This document shows positions 1 to 10,937 of a stretch of 64,000 bases of DNA, in pieces. The notes under the pieces are model-generated. The model ran no database searches and was not told where the DNA came from. It saw only the letters and a program-made list of their open reading frames with translations. Position numbers and translations under genes: made by a program. Origin of the DNA: Moniliophthora roreri (taxonomy: Eukaryota; Basidiomycota; Agaricomycetes; Agaricales; Marasmiaceae); the NCBI GenBank assembly GCA_001466705.2, contig LATX02000211.1, positions 2,046,001 to 2,110,000 of the forward strand, in the 5' to 3' direction. Positions within the stretch are counted from its first letter, which is position 1; every line of letters begins with the position of its first letter.

Positions 1-2373
1 TCCGTTTGCTCTCCTGGACCCGAATCCTTCATGCTATCGTTCTTCCCAAAATTCTGCGCACGATCCTCGTCTGTTGGTCGACCACCCACTCCAGACTCGC
101 GACTTGCAATTTCGATCATCTCGTCCAGTGAATCAACAATACGACTACCTAGGATAGGGTTATCATTGGCATCGTTATGGGTGGCTCTCGAAAAGAAGGA
201 TCGCCAACGACGGGCCACAGGCCATGCATCAAAGTTGTGTAAACGATGAATGAGACCTCCCTCTAACAAACCAGCCCCGGAGCTGTCTTCCGTCCCATTT
301 GATGTCATGATATCCAGTATCTGGTCGTTATCAAACTGCACATCTTGTTCGGTCTCGATAGAGTATCGGACAGGATCTAGGCTAGGTAACGTAGGCGGAT
401 CATCCTCCTGAGGTTCGGGAATCGGTGCAAAGTAGTCGGAAGGCAAGCCCCCAACCTCAAGAGCTCTTTCAATTGCCTGGGGCCAAGCGTACATGGGAAA
501 GCGGCGATGGACAAGTCGTCGGGTTATTGCCTCATTGTGAATGTAACGAATGAATGCCTGCCCGCGTTTACTCGTCAACAATGCCGAAATACGACCCGTG
601 CGGTTGATATGATCTGCAAGGGCTTGCATGAAAGCCCGTCGCTCGCCATCATGTCGTTCCTCATCATACTCCGGGCATGGTTTCCAAGATTGCTCGAAAA
701 GTGACAGTAGTGTGAGACTCTTCGCACAAACGGTTGGGTTTCCATGTGTCCACAGTGTGTCGACGACGGAGAACGGGATGACAAATCGGAGGCCAGTGGA
801 ATGCTGTAGGTCTGCGTGTCTCACTGAATCCAAAAGCGTGTCGAGGTAGTAAGGTAGCATGCGATGTGCAGTCATGTTCGCCCAGTACTGGTGGTGAAAC
901 AACAAGTTGATCCCCTCAGGTTGTTGAAGGATAGGATGTCGAATGGTTGAGTTGGGTGAATCCCAAGGGTATGGATCTGGAAATCTGAGGGCAAGCTCGA
1001 CGTCCTGATTCGAGACAGTTCTCCACGTCATACGATCCCACCTGCCCAAGACAGCAGATACTGCTACAGAAGGAGGGACTGTTTCCAAGACATTTTGAAG
1101 ATGAGGGATCATTGAAGGACTATCACGGAACATCGTGACTGCCCATTCAAAAGCGCGCAACTCGTACACCTTCAGACCAAAGGAGAGACCAAGCCATACG
1201 TCCTGGTCAAACTGTCTGGCTACCCATAGGTCGAAAGAAGACCAATCCGAGACCGGCGACTTAATATGATCCCAAAAGCATCGAGCTTTTTTGCAGAGGA
1301 ACTTGTCAATAGCTGGAATCCCGAGTAGAGGACGCAGAAGTGCACTGGAAAGCCGGTATACTAACCACGCCTGAGGTGATTTGTATGGGCAGATGAATTG
1401 GTATGAAAGCTGATTAAAGTGTCCATTTTCAATGTCGTCCCTTTGATCCCTCGGAACCGCCAGAGTGGGTAACAGCGTAGTGAGGAAATATAGTCCTACA
1501 CTGAGTGAGACTGCAACGAAGCAGATAGCAAATGGAACAGGATGTCGGTTCCACAGCAAATCCAAAACACCAATGAAGAAAAATAGAAGAGCGACTTCGA
1601 GGAGTATAGGCAACGCCGACAGGAATGACGATACACCCCACTTTTCAAAGCTGTCTCGGCGAAGCTGACGCAGTGCTAGAGCTTCTCCCGGTGTTCGGGT
1701 TGTCGTATCTCGCTGGTGTTCCCGTACCCACTGCTTACACAGCAGGCCGAAAAGCGCTGATGCAAGACTGAGGATGAGGCTGAGGAACCAAAAGATGTTG
1801 ATACGGATAGACGATGCCTCTGGTTTGAATTGCGTGGGCTCGAGGGAAGTAGTTTGTGAGCCGTTGATCTGCAATGAGATTAACTGGGTGAGGAGTATAA
1901 CTGTGGTATCTGCAGGATCTTTGTCTAGCCACTGGTACGATTCAATTGCGAATGCTGTGACGACAGCAGAGAAAAGACCGGCCTAAACGTGTGTTACTAT
2001 TAGATGGCGAGACCAAGAAGAAATGAACGTACGAAAACAAGGAGGGTGTCAATATCATCTCGCCAACCCTTGACCATATCCTCATCATGTCTGGAAGCTT
2101 CCTTCAACATCCTCTCCCATGACTCTGTCCGTGTCGGTTTCTTTCCTTCACCTACGTTTTCTGTCAGCTCTGTCGGTATCGGGTAGGGGTTTGGAATGTA
2201 AGGCTAGTGGATATGGCGCTCAGTGCCAGCATTAGTAATAAAAGGATAGTATTTCATACATCGCGCCAGGCAACCTCTCGCAAGAAATCCTCTGCCAGTT
2301 CTCGTTTCCCGACTTCGTCAGCATTCTCTGTCAACATGGGTGGGGGCGGAGCGGCTTCTTGGATATTTATAGG
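1..2373 (-). CDS. DUF6535 membrane protein, copy A (partial, runs off left edge)
   Basis: This is a multi-exon gene read leftward, with no visible 3' end. Exons are at about 2373-2260, 2203-2033 and 1982-<1, all joined in phase 0 with the same boundaries as copies C and E. The main exon is open throughout and matches copy E almost to its C-terminus, including the TM-rich core with LCKQWVREHQRDT and FFFIGVLDLLWNRHPVP. The family (DUF6535) is expanded in Agaricomycetes. The DUF region contains the conserved WRDDIDTLLVF followed by AGLFSAVVTAFAIESYQWL; function is unknown and a membrane location is inferred from four hydrophobic segments. The start is unclear: the short first exon that begins ATGGATCC in copy C reads AAGGATCC here (near 2540), so translation may begin at the ATG at 2337 inside the third exon equivalent, or upstream. 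No internal stop was found in what is visible. Confidence 0.8.
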
Positions 2374-3010
2374 CTGAAGATCATGGTCAGCATCAGTGCC
2401 AGTTGAAGCAAAGAAATCTGTATCTCGAACCGTAGTCTCTCGAACTGAACTAGCTTCCGAAGGCGGCAGGAGAATCTATATAGAATTGGCTAAGAGTCTT
2501 CATTCAAACGGACTCGGATGGTGCTGCTTCATACTTGAGTAGGATCCTTGTGTTCCTAGTAACAAGTCAGTACTATGGCCATTCCCAATAGAATCAGCTG
2601 AAACACACCTGGCTTCTCGATATCCTACCGACGCTTGCAGGAGGATCACTCCCAGCCTGAATAGAAAATAGAGCTCAGTATGTTTTGTACCTGATATAAC
2701 AGCAGTGATCAGCGTACCAAGTCACCAGAAGACATTACAATGCTAGACGAATGTAGTTCGAAAGAGGACGACTCGTGCTTTCAAAATTTGATGCATGGTG
2801 GTGACAGCCTGCGCGCTGGAAAATGCCGCTGCGGTTTTTGGACGCCCGAAGTATTTCTGCACTACTGTAGTGCATCTGAAAGAAGTATTTACTCGGATGG
2901 CAGGCAAATGGAAATGGTCAGCATGTGGAAGAGTCCACGAAAGAGATGATGGAGGTTTCGGGCTGAGCCTGGTTGAGCCAGCTTCTACTCGAAGTCTCTC
3001 GAAGTATACA
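2374..3010 (-). repeat. Duplicated 5' flank of DUF6535 copies
   Basis: The sequence upstream of copy A is similar, in inverted orientation, to the sequences upstream of copy E (about 42660-43179) and copy C (about 34970-35339), and more weakly to that of copy D (about 39440-39705). Shared blocks include the complement of gcggcattttccagcgtg and of gatgtcttctgg. Similarity extends at least 500 bp beyond the first coding exon, so each duplication carried promoter or 5' UTR sequence. I see no convincing ORF in it. Whether it holds noncoding exons is unknown. Confidence 0.65.
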
Positions 3011-3276
3011 TTGTCTACAACAAGCCTTGACTAGAACATACTATCATAGACCATGCACCGTGTAGATACAAACGCACTGGTAACTGGAAAGGAATACTCC
3101 CAGTTTGGTAGTCAATCGTGGTTGCGTCGTCGTGATACCGCGAGCCCCGTACCTCGGAGGCGTACCTTATCGCCCAACCAATATCCTCCCCCCATTCACC
3201 TTCCCCCAAAGCATATAACTATGTAGGATCGACAGAATCACGGAATCCAGATTGGGATGGTCATGGAAGCGTAATC

Positions 3277-3815
3277 ATGAGTAGTGCTGGTGCTGGTGCT
3301 GGTAATGCGGACGTCGACTCCACAGATTCATCCATTACCTCACAAGTTTTAGCTATAAAATGGCATGAGTACTCTGATGAGGCTATCCAGCTATCATATC
3401 CAGCATCGAACCTTCAGCAGAGGGTTCTGGTCCGCAATATCACGCCGTTCAGCAGATCCTGTCTTTGGCGGCGAGTAACTACACGCGCATGAGGATAAAA
3501 TTGGAGCAAGAGAGAAAGACTTTAGAGGAGGAGGTGAAGAGAAAAAAAGTTGAAGAGCTCATGAAAGAGCCCCTGCAGTTCAGTGAAAGAGAGATCGTGT
3601 AGCACGCTGTCAGGCAGATTTTCAACGAAGACGACGATGAGAGAGATCAGCTCGAAGGAAAACATCAGGTAGAAAGGAAACGAAGCTTTTTGATACCTTC
3701 CTTCACTCCGTACATGATGAAGACTGACTCAGATTCCCTTTATACAGTTTCTCCCTGTCTCGAAGTGTGCCCAAGGAAGCAGCTCCAATGCTGGCTCCGA
3801 CTATTGTTCCCATAA
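3277..3815 (+). pseudogene. Possible broken coiled-coil ORF
   Basis: From about 3405 one frame reads like a protein: a segment rich in Glu, Lys and Arg with heptad-like spacing (KLEQERKTLEEEVKRKKVEE) that suggests a coiled coil. It is interrupted by TAG at 3600-3602, continues in the same frame with an acidic stretch (IFNEDDDERDQLEGKH), and ends at TAA 3813-3815. An ATG at 3277 opens a 23-codon stretch rich in Gly, Ala and Ser, but I could not join it to the coiled-coil frame with a canonical intron. I do not recognise the family. It could be a decayed gene, or a short gene that truly stops at 3602. Confidence 0.35.
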
Positions 3816-4313
3816 ACCTCACCAATGGTATTGCAGACTTGCCGTGTCCATCATGTCCAATGCGTTCAAAACATCACTCTCCTCCGAAACCTCTTGGCCC
3901 TCCAAATCCAGCGACAAGTTTTTCGTGAATCTTTCCCCGAATGACGTGGCCCGCCATTCCTGGAGTTCTCACGGCCCTTGTGACGACGCGTCAGCCAATC
4001 GAATTTATAGCGATCAACGAGCAACTTGCACATCAACAGCCTGCTCACCGTTTTAGGTGTTCATACACGTTCGTTTCGCTTACAGCGCACATTGAAGAGC
4101 GCTAGGAATCAACACCAACTAGGGATAACATAGTGAACTGTTTCTTCGGTTCATCAATGCAAGCAAATACCGCTGTCAATAAGTCAATCAATATACATTG
4201 CGGAGGCGCAATCATGACCGCTTTCGACAAGTTTATTCAATCCTGCAGAATCTCTCATAAAAGCAACATTCTGAAGCCTTGGAAGACCACTTTCCCTACT
4301 GTCGCTATCCGGG

Positions 4314-6782
4314 ATGTTTTCTTTTGGAAGCTGGCTAAATATCACTTCGACGGACAGGATTCTAGCGTTACTGCTGGGTTGTTTTGTCGTCTTTCTAGCA
4401 GCCCGCATATTCCTTTCTCGGAGCTATTCTGACGTTGCGTCCGTGCCGGGACCTGTGAGTTACGATTTTATCAATCATTGCGCATCTCTAATTCTAATCC
4501 CTTTTCGTAGGGAGGCGGTCACTGGTTATGGGGCCACGAACGTGAAATCTTTCTCAATCCCGCAGGATCGAAGTTCTCAGAATGGTTTGAGAAGTATGGG
4601 CATGTTGTTCGCTACAAGGGCGCGATGGCTGTGAGTGTCCGACCACATGTTCACACTTTCTGAGAGATTAATGCCCTCTTTGCAGCACCAAGACTTGGTA
4701 CGCTTCACAGCATCAGATGTTGATTCCAGTGACAAACCTTCCCGTAGCTGGTCGTGGCCGACCCTCGCTTCATTCACCATATGCTCACAGATAATCCATA
4801 CAACTATGGTACGCTGCTCCCATTTGTCGATGCAGTTGGCGCTCAAAAGGCCTCTGTCAGTCAAATCCCCTGTTTTCCGCCCTTTGGTAGAACGTCTTCT
4901 TGGAAGGGGTCTCATTTGGGCCGAACATGATGAGCATAGACAACAACGCAAGGTTTTGAATCCTGCCTTTAGGTCAGCATGCCTCCACTGCTATTTTCGG
5001 AAGCTGACTTCTTCACCAGTCCAGCAAATGTGCGCGGAATGGCTCCGGAAGTATTCGAATCAGCTGCAAAAGCAAGTCACAAGTTCCTATCTCGTCACTT
5101 CCCTTTAAACTTAATACCCTTCAAATCGTAGTTGCGAGCAAGACTGGAGTCTACACTTCAGGAAAATGGAGGTTCCATCACAACGAACATCATGAAATGG
5201 ACAGCAATTGCTACGTCAGTCCTACTTTCTCTTTTTCTTGCTGAAGGCTTATCGTTCTGGTAGTCTCGATATCATTGGTCGCGTGGTGCGTAGTTTGTGT
5301 TTCTGATCGGCCAAGTAAGCTCACTCACAGTGCCATCAGGGTTTCAACCATGACTTCAAGGGCGGCGAAACCCAAGAGGCGAAAGACATACAGAAAGCTT
5401 GGACTGACCAAGTCAATGCGGGCATGGAAACAGCCGCCTTCTATGTAATCACATCTAACGATATCCAGACTACTTTGACCAATGCAGATCTCAGGCGCAG
5501 ATATTCCTACGGACATTCCCATTCCTGCTATACATTCCCGTTGATGCCATTCAAAAGCAAGGCGACATCAAGATGGTGATTAATCGTCTCGCTGAGATGT
5601 TCCTCAAGAGGGGTGCAGACGTGGAAAAGGGTCGCAACTTACTGAGCTTGATGGGTATGTTTCATGCATGTCAACTTTAGTTGAAACATTAATGTAGCTT
5701 CCCAGTGAAAGCGAATTCGCAAGGAGATGGCAAAATGTCGAATAAACAGATGATTGACCACGTACGTTCCCTTTGGTTCACATTCTGTGAGTAGTATTGA
5801 CATATCCCCTCCCAGATCACCACGTTCGTGTAAGTATTGCGCGCTGAAAGCCATGATCGGATTATTGAGTACTTGACAGCGTTGTTGGACATGAGACCAC
5901 CGCCGGTTCTCTCAACATGACCCTACTCGAACTCGCTAGAAACCGTGCATGTCAACAGAAGCTTCGCGACGAAGTCCTTGGTCTAGGACGCGAGCCGACT
6001 TATGAGGACCTAACCAACCCTGATGTCTTACCTTACCTTGACGCCGTGATTAAAGAAGGGTATGTCGACATCTGCTCTAGATATATGCAAATACTAAAAC
6101 CAGGCCTAGGCTACGACTCCATCCTCCAGGCGCCTATATGGACCGTGTCGCTGTCAAAGACGATGTCGTCCCTTTGAGTACGCCCATCACAACGCCTTCA
6201 GGTGAAGTACTACACAGTCTGCGAATCCGTGCCGGACAGGTGAGCCACAATTCCTTTGCAAGTGTCGATCCAACCACTTATCCGCCCGTTCGACAGTTCA
6301 TTCAAATACCCAACATATCTATCAACCGAGTGAATAGCGCCTGGAAAGATGGTCAAGTATTCCGACCTGAGCGCTGGATTGAGCCAGGTGGACTGCCACT
6401 TCGCTCCGAGATGCAGGGCGGATGGAGCAACATCATGAGCTTCAGCGAGGGGCCAAGACTTTGCATTGGGTACCGTCTGGGTGCGTATACTAGGATGTTC
6501 TCGTGATGGTTCTTTTGACTGACTGTTCTCCTGTCGACCCTTTGGTTGTCGCGATTAACAGCTCTTCTTGAGTACAAGGTAATGTCCCACTATATCGGCC
6601 TGGAGCATTGATTGACTCCTCACTTCAGTGCATTCTCGCGATGTTGATCAGGAACTTTGAGTTTTGGGACACAGGGGCCGAAATCGAGACCAAGTTCAGT
6701 GCGACTATGCAGCCTAGAGTGGTTGGAAAGGAAGCAGAGGGAGCGCAGTTACCATTGAAAGTTACCTTGGTAGAGAATTAAT
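4314..6782 (+). CDS. Cytochrome P450 monooxygenase (P450-1), complete
   Basis: Heme-thiolate monooxygenase, probably anchored in the ER. The start at 4314 gives a hydrophobic N-terminus (LALLLGCFVVFLAARIF) followed by VPGP. About fourteen exons can be joined in frame to TAA at 6782, for roughly 550 residues. Landmarks: GRGLIWAEHDEHRQQRKVLN (helix C region), the I-helix VGHETTAG at about 5884-5915, the K-helix ExxR within KEGLRLHPP after the intron ending near 6110, FRPERW near 6360, and the heme-cysteine motif FSEGPRLCIG near 6440-6470. One intron near 5070-5130 appears to use a GC donor (AAA|gcaagt) because only that keeps the frame. All hallmark residues are present. The gene sits about 1.9 kb from DUF6535 copy A and 2.6 kb before the SDR. 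The substrate is unknown. The sequence resembles CYP families typical of basidiomycetes, but I cannot assign a number. Confidence 0.93.
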
Positions 6783-8349
6783 ACCAGCAAGTTTGAATGA
6801 TGTAGATTTACACTAATATTATCTGGCATTGAAAAAACTGCGACCCGAGGCTTATCGTTAACACTCTATGGCGAGAACGGGTTAATGTCCTGTCAGCCAC
6901 TGTATTCTTCGGCAGAGATATACCTGCCCTTCTAGATCAATATAGGTAGAAACCTCCGCGCGATTGGTCAAGATTGAACCCAACCAGGTCGCCTTTTGAG
7001 TCCTCGACAGGTCCCCCGAAAACTCGTAGGGCATATAATTCACTTGGGGTACGATCCTTACTTATCATTTCGGGGCGGTTGTGGTGGGATACCCGTAAAA
7101 CTTCAAAACTGACGACATGGACACGCCCGTATCATCAGCGACCCGAGGTTTTGTTATTCATACCCAGGTACTCTACAGCATTCGGTACTAACAATAGTAC
7201 AGGATTAACATCCGATAGAAGATCCGATTAGACGGGCAAGGGCCTCGTCAAATAATCCCTGACCATACAATTATATCAAGGTGATTACCACTGCGGTGTT
7301 CGCCAGGTCCACAACCCAGAAAAGCTGAATCAAACTTGAACTGGGCAAGCGGAACGGATAGGAAATGGGCTTGACTTGCGCGTTACGTACGGTAAGAATT
7401 TGATGCGTGAATCTTGAGGGCAGCTTTACGGAGAGGGTGAACTGAGTAACTACTCGAGAATGAAGTTGACAACGTGTACCATGTCAAGGATGTCAAGTCA
7501 CTGCCTTGATGGATTGAATAAAAGGAGCATGGATACCCACAGCAAGTTCCCAAACTTGTCTAGATTCCGTGGACACCTCGGTTATGCGATTTCGAAAGGC
7601 TTGCTTTAATTTCTTGAGCTGGGCACGATATGATGTCCGTCCTGACTAGAGAAACACTTGCTTGCTTTGTCTATAGATGTCTAAAAACGATCTCTCTGTC
7701 AGTATGTTAACTGAGTGGATTGCTATCGTGTGACCCAGTCTACTTGCCCTAATACTCGTACAATCGCGGTGTTCGGGGATCTGAATCTCATTACCAAAGG
7801 AGGCGTCGAAGAGATAGTTTCCGTCGGTAACAAAATCCTCGATGGCGAATGGGGGGAGCTTCATGGAAGGGCATCTAGAAAAGGTTTGAACCGTTTGAGA
7901 ACCGAGAACGCAAGAGTAGTCACGTCTTGGAAAACCCCACGCACGTTTTCAGAACTGCAAGACCTCTACGAGTCGAGCAACCAAGCTTTCAGATAGGTCA
8001 GCAATCTGATTCTCCATTCGTACCCGCAGCGCGTAGAAGGTAAGAGCCAAGTAGCCATCCTCGACATGGATGAAAAAGGATTCAGAGATCTACCAAGATG
8101 AAAGATGAAAGATATCGGGTGACCATAGTCTGAGTTGAACTCTGAAGGAATATTTCTGCATCGACTAGTCACGGTTTCTTGAGAAAGAATCCGAAGATCA
8201 CGAATTAGGTTTACTTGGGTCGTTAGGATCAAGGATCAGGGTCGCGATCGGCGTGATCGAAGTGGGCAACCCCACCAAAGTCCGACTATCCCGATCATCG
8301 GTTCTATGTACTTAAAGTCGTCTTTAACCTGGACCATCACCACTCCACC
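6783..8349. other. Intergenic, no gene recognised
   Basis: There are only short ORFs on both strands. Those at 7646-7864 (minus) and 7715-7996 (plus) overlap each other and neither shows a known motif or splice-supported extension. I see no RNA gene or clear repeat here. Confidence 0.5.
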
Positions 8350-8922
8350 ATGTCCATGTCTCCAGTCAATCCATGGCCCGGACTTCAAACTCATATGAGG
8401 GCTCTCCGAAACAATGCTGCCAGTAGCAACGCAAAAAACAGTGCCTGTAACGGCTACAGCCCTCTTCTCTTCCACCTTTTCCCATTGGATAAATTTGTTA
8501 TCTATTCCCCAATCAATATTACCGCGTTCCCTCTCACATATGTCGTGTACACCCAACAGGAGCATGCTGTTTTGCTTTTCCAAGTTCGGGCGCCGGATGA
8601 TCTTGCCTCGGAAGCTGCCAGAGGAATGGCTGATGAAGAGTTGAGGAAAAAGGCGAGGGACCTGATCGTCGGTGGGAAGGTGAAAACCGAGGTTTTGCAC
8701 TGTGTTAGTGCGTTTGGGCCGAAATGTGCCTTTTACAAGCTCAATGCAACGACGGGAGTGGTGGAACCGGACAGATCAAAAGCCCTCGCAATCGAGAGAT
8801 GGAATAATAACGACGTGATGAGTTTGGAGGGTGCAAGAAAATTGAAGGACGTGGTGTTGGATATTCAGAAAATGTTGGCTGCTCATTCAAGTGGGTGTTT
8901 ACTCTACATAAGCGTACTATGA
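8350..8922 (+). CDS. Conserved basidiomycete hypothetical protein
   Basis: A 190-codon ORF. The first ~75 residues look less protein-like and may include unspliced intron. From about residue 76 it reads convincingly: HAVLLFQVRAPDDL, then an acidic/basic helix (ADEELRKKARDLI), then VLHCVSAFGPKCAFYKLN, and a C-terminal part with AIERWNNNDVMSLEGARKLK. This order (a beta strand with VR/KAP, an amphipathic helix, 'LH-SA-G---FY', a 'RWN-D---EG' helix) recalls an uncharacterised domain common in Agaricomycetes hypothetical proteins; that comparison is from memory and unverified. A possible donor (gtgggt) at about 8892 suggests a further exon. Function is unknown. No operator or partner is evident. 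Confidence 0.6.
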   Translation: MSMSPVNPWPGLQTHMRALRNNAASSNAKNSACNGYSPLLFHLFPLDKFVIYSPINITAFPLTYVVYTQQEHAVLLFQVRAPDDLASEAARGMADEELRKKARDLIVGGKVKTEVLHCVSAFGPKCAFYKLNATTGVVEPDRSKALAIERWNNNDVMSLEGARKLKDVVLDIQKMLAAHSSGCLLYISVL

Positions 8923-9393
8923 TACTCATGAGACGCGTCAAGCTGTGGTCCGATGACCTTGGGACTTCGGAGGATAGTTCTTCTGATGCTTTCGCTTTCC
9001 TGCTTGTATCTTATATGCTGTGTGTATCTGTAATTCGGACGGATTTTTATTCCTAAATCGCGAGGCTCCCAACTTGTGCTCAAGGCATTCGTCGTTCCCA
9101 CTGCCATTACGGTCTACTTCCATACCCCGCCCCAATACCAGTAGAGTGGATTTTCGTCCAGCAGCGGAAGATTGTTTCTTAATTCTGAAGTGCCTTTGCT
9201 CCGCTTTGGTAGAACTACTCTGGTCTTGATTCACGGCTGCTCGTGCTTGGTACTCTTGATTGCCCTTTTACATCCGTTCTTACAGAGCTACTTTATAGTT
9301 TTGATGATGAATGAAGAGGTCTAGAAACGTGTGATGGATATGTACAAGATAATTTGCAATGCCAATGCGATCAAAACTAGGTATGTTAACTTT
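8923..9393. other. Intergenic between convergent genes
   Basis: Space between the 3' ends of the hypothetical gene and the SDR gene. Only short overlapping ORFs are present (8904-9107, 8938-9234, 9020-9229) with no family motif. It presumably contains both 3' UTRs. Confidence 0.5.
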
Positions 9394-10407
9394 TTACTTC
9401 AAATCTGCCGAGAAAGGCTCAGACTTTTCCAAGTCAGCCTTCAGAGAATCAATCTGTCCTTGGACTACTCCTCGGGCGTCCAGACCGAGAGCGATTCTCA
9501 GTGGTGTGCTGTCGTCGTTGGCGATATTGCGAATTTCTCGGGCAGCCTTCGCCGGATCACCGCCCTGCATGGGACCCTCGAGGAATCCACGGACAAAAGT
9601 GGTGGGACCGCCTTCGTAGGCAGAATGTAAAGGAATAGTCACGAGCGATTCCTTGTCGGTACCACGCGTGACGTAGCCACCGAGTTCAAGGATAGTGATC
9701 TACATCGATGATTGTCAGGACACGGAGCGGAAAGAAGGAAAGGAAGGTTAATCACCTTGATGTTCCAGTCGGGCTTCAACTCTTTTGAGAGAGCCTCAGT
9801 GATACCTTCAACGGCATATTTGCTGAAAAGAATGCGTCAGCAGTCCATAATCGATCTACATCAGATAGCCGTACAACATACCTAGCACTGTAGTATCCAA
9901 TACCAGGCATAGCAGAAGCACCAGCCATACTGGAAGCCTGGATGAATCGTCCACCAGCAGGCTTGTTTACGTCTCTGAATACCCTAACAGCCTCCCTTGC
10001 GAGGTTCGCCGCACCCCAAAAGTTGACTTCGAACAAGCCCCGGGCAACGTCATCTGGTGTACCCTCAATCTCGGCGAGAGATCCGTATCCGGCGTTGCTG
10101 TACACAACATCGACACGACCGAATTTAGAGATCGCCTGGGCGAAAGCTTCTTTGATTTCTTCGGGCTTGGTAACGTCTAGTTTGACGATAAGGAGCCTGG
10201 AAGAGTCGTATTTGGATGAGAGTTCGGAGAGGACTTGGGGTTTACGAAGGGTGGCTACGGCGATATCGCCTTTAGAGAGGACGTGTTCGACAACGCTACG
10301 GCCAAGACCGACGGAAGCACCAGTTACTGTACAAGATCGAGATCAGCATGAAAGTAATCAAGTGATCTAATGCTTCACATACCGAACCAAACTTTGGGAG
10401 AAGACAT
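9394..10407 (-). CDS. Short-chain dehydrogenase/reductase (classical SDR)
   Basis: NAD(P)-dependent oxidoreductase with a Rossmann fold. The start ATG at 10407 gives MSSPKVWF, and an intron (about 10328-10390) joins it to VTGASVGLGRSVVE, which carries the TGxxxGxG cofactor motif. Then come KLDVTKPEE (acidic residue after the fourth strand), VVYSNAGYGSLAEIEG (NAG motif), the catalytic Ser in FIQASSMAGASAM, and YYSASKYAVE with the YxxxK catalytic pair, split by an intron at about 9828-9884. A third intron lies near 9700-9755. The stop is at 9394-9396. The length of about 280 residues fits the family. The gene is divergently oriented from P450-2, so the two may share a regulatory region. The substrate is unknown; a role in oxidising or reducing the same metabolite as the P450s is inferred only from position. 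Confidence 0.92.
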
Positions 10408-10491
10408 GCTTGGGATTTCGGAGGTGAGATGAGGGTGGATGTGAGGTGAGTGTGAGGATTTTGCTGAAGATTGGGTCCAGCTTCCAAACCT

Positions 10492-10500
10492 CCTTATAAA
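10492..10500 (-). promoter_or_regulatory. Putative TATA box of the SDR gene
   Basis: Read on the minus strand the sequence is TTTATAAGG, about 85 bp upstream of the SDR start codon, in the 530-bp divergent region shared with P450-2. Position and match suit a core promoter; this is inference from sequence only. Confidence 0.4.
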
Positions 10501-10937
10501 GCTGCGTCATGGAGTTCAGTCCAAAGTTGATCGACTGACAAAAGAGTCAACTCACCGCGGATTTTTCGGTCTGAGTTACTAATCCTGTAGCTAGGAACAA
10601 GAGCCTTGTATCCTTCTTTGAGTTTCCATAGCTGATCAGCCACGATGAATGCTGATAAATTTGAGTTCCTTCTTGTTTACTGACAGCGGCGACACGTCGA
10701 TGTTGAAAGCGGTATTGAAAGCGGTCCAAGGGGGATTTTCTCACGCTGGGTTTGGCGCTATCGACTGTTTCGACAACTTGACAGTGGCAGTCAGAATGGT
10801 TCTCCGGGTTCAATCAATGAAACGGCCGCGAAAAACTCACAAGCTCTTCAAATCATACCATGGATTCTGGTTCTCTGACTTCAGAAAGGCTTTATAGCAG
10901 TCTGCTTCGAGAGGAGGAAGGCAACCTGTAAACCGCA

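Noticed and set aside
1429..1668. ORFs on both strands inside DUF6535 copies (also near 36225, 40518, 43989)
   Set aside because: They are shadows of the conserved DUF6535 frame and recur only because the copies are paralogous.
4800..4870. Frameshift in P450-1 after DNPYNY
   Set aside because: Using the acceptor at ctctgtcag restores VKSPVFRPLVERLLG with a 52-bp intron.
8236..8700. 154-codon minus-strand ORF
   Set aside because: It overlaps the plus-strand hypothetical ORF antisense; the plus frame shows a coherent protein pattern and this one does not.
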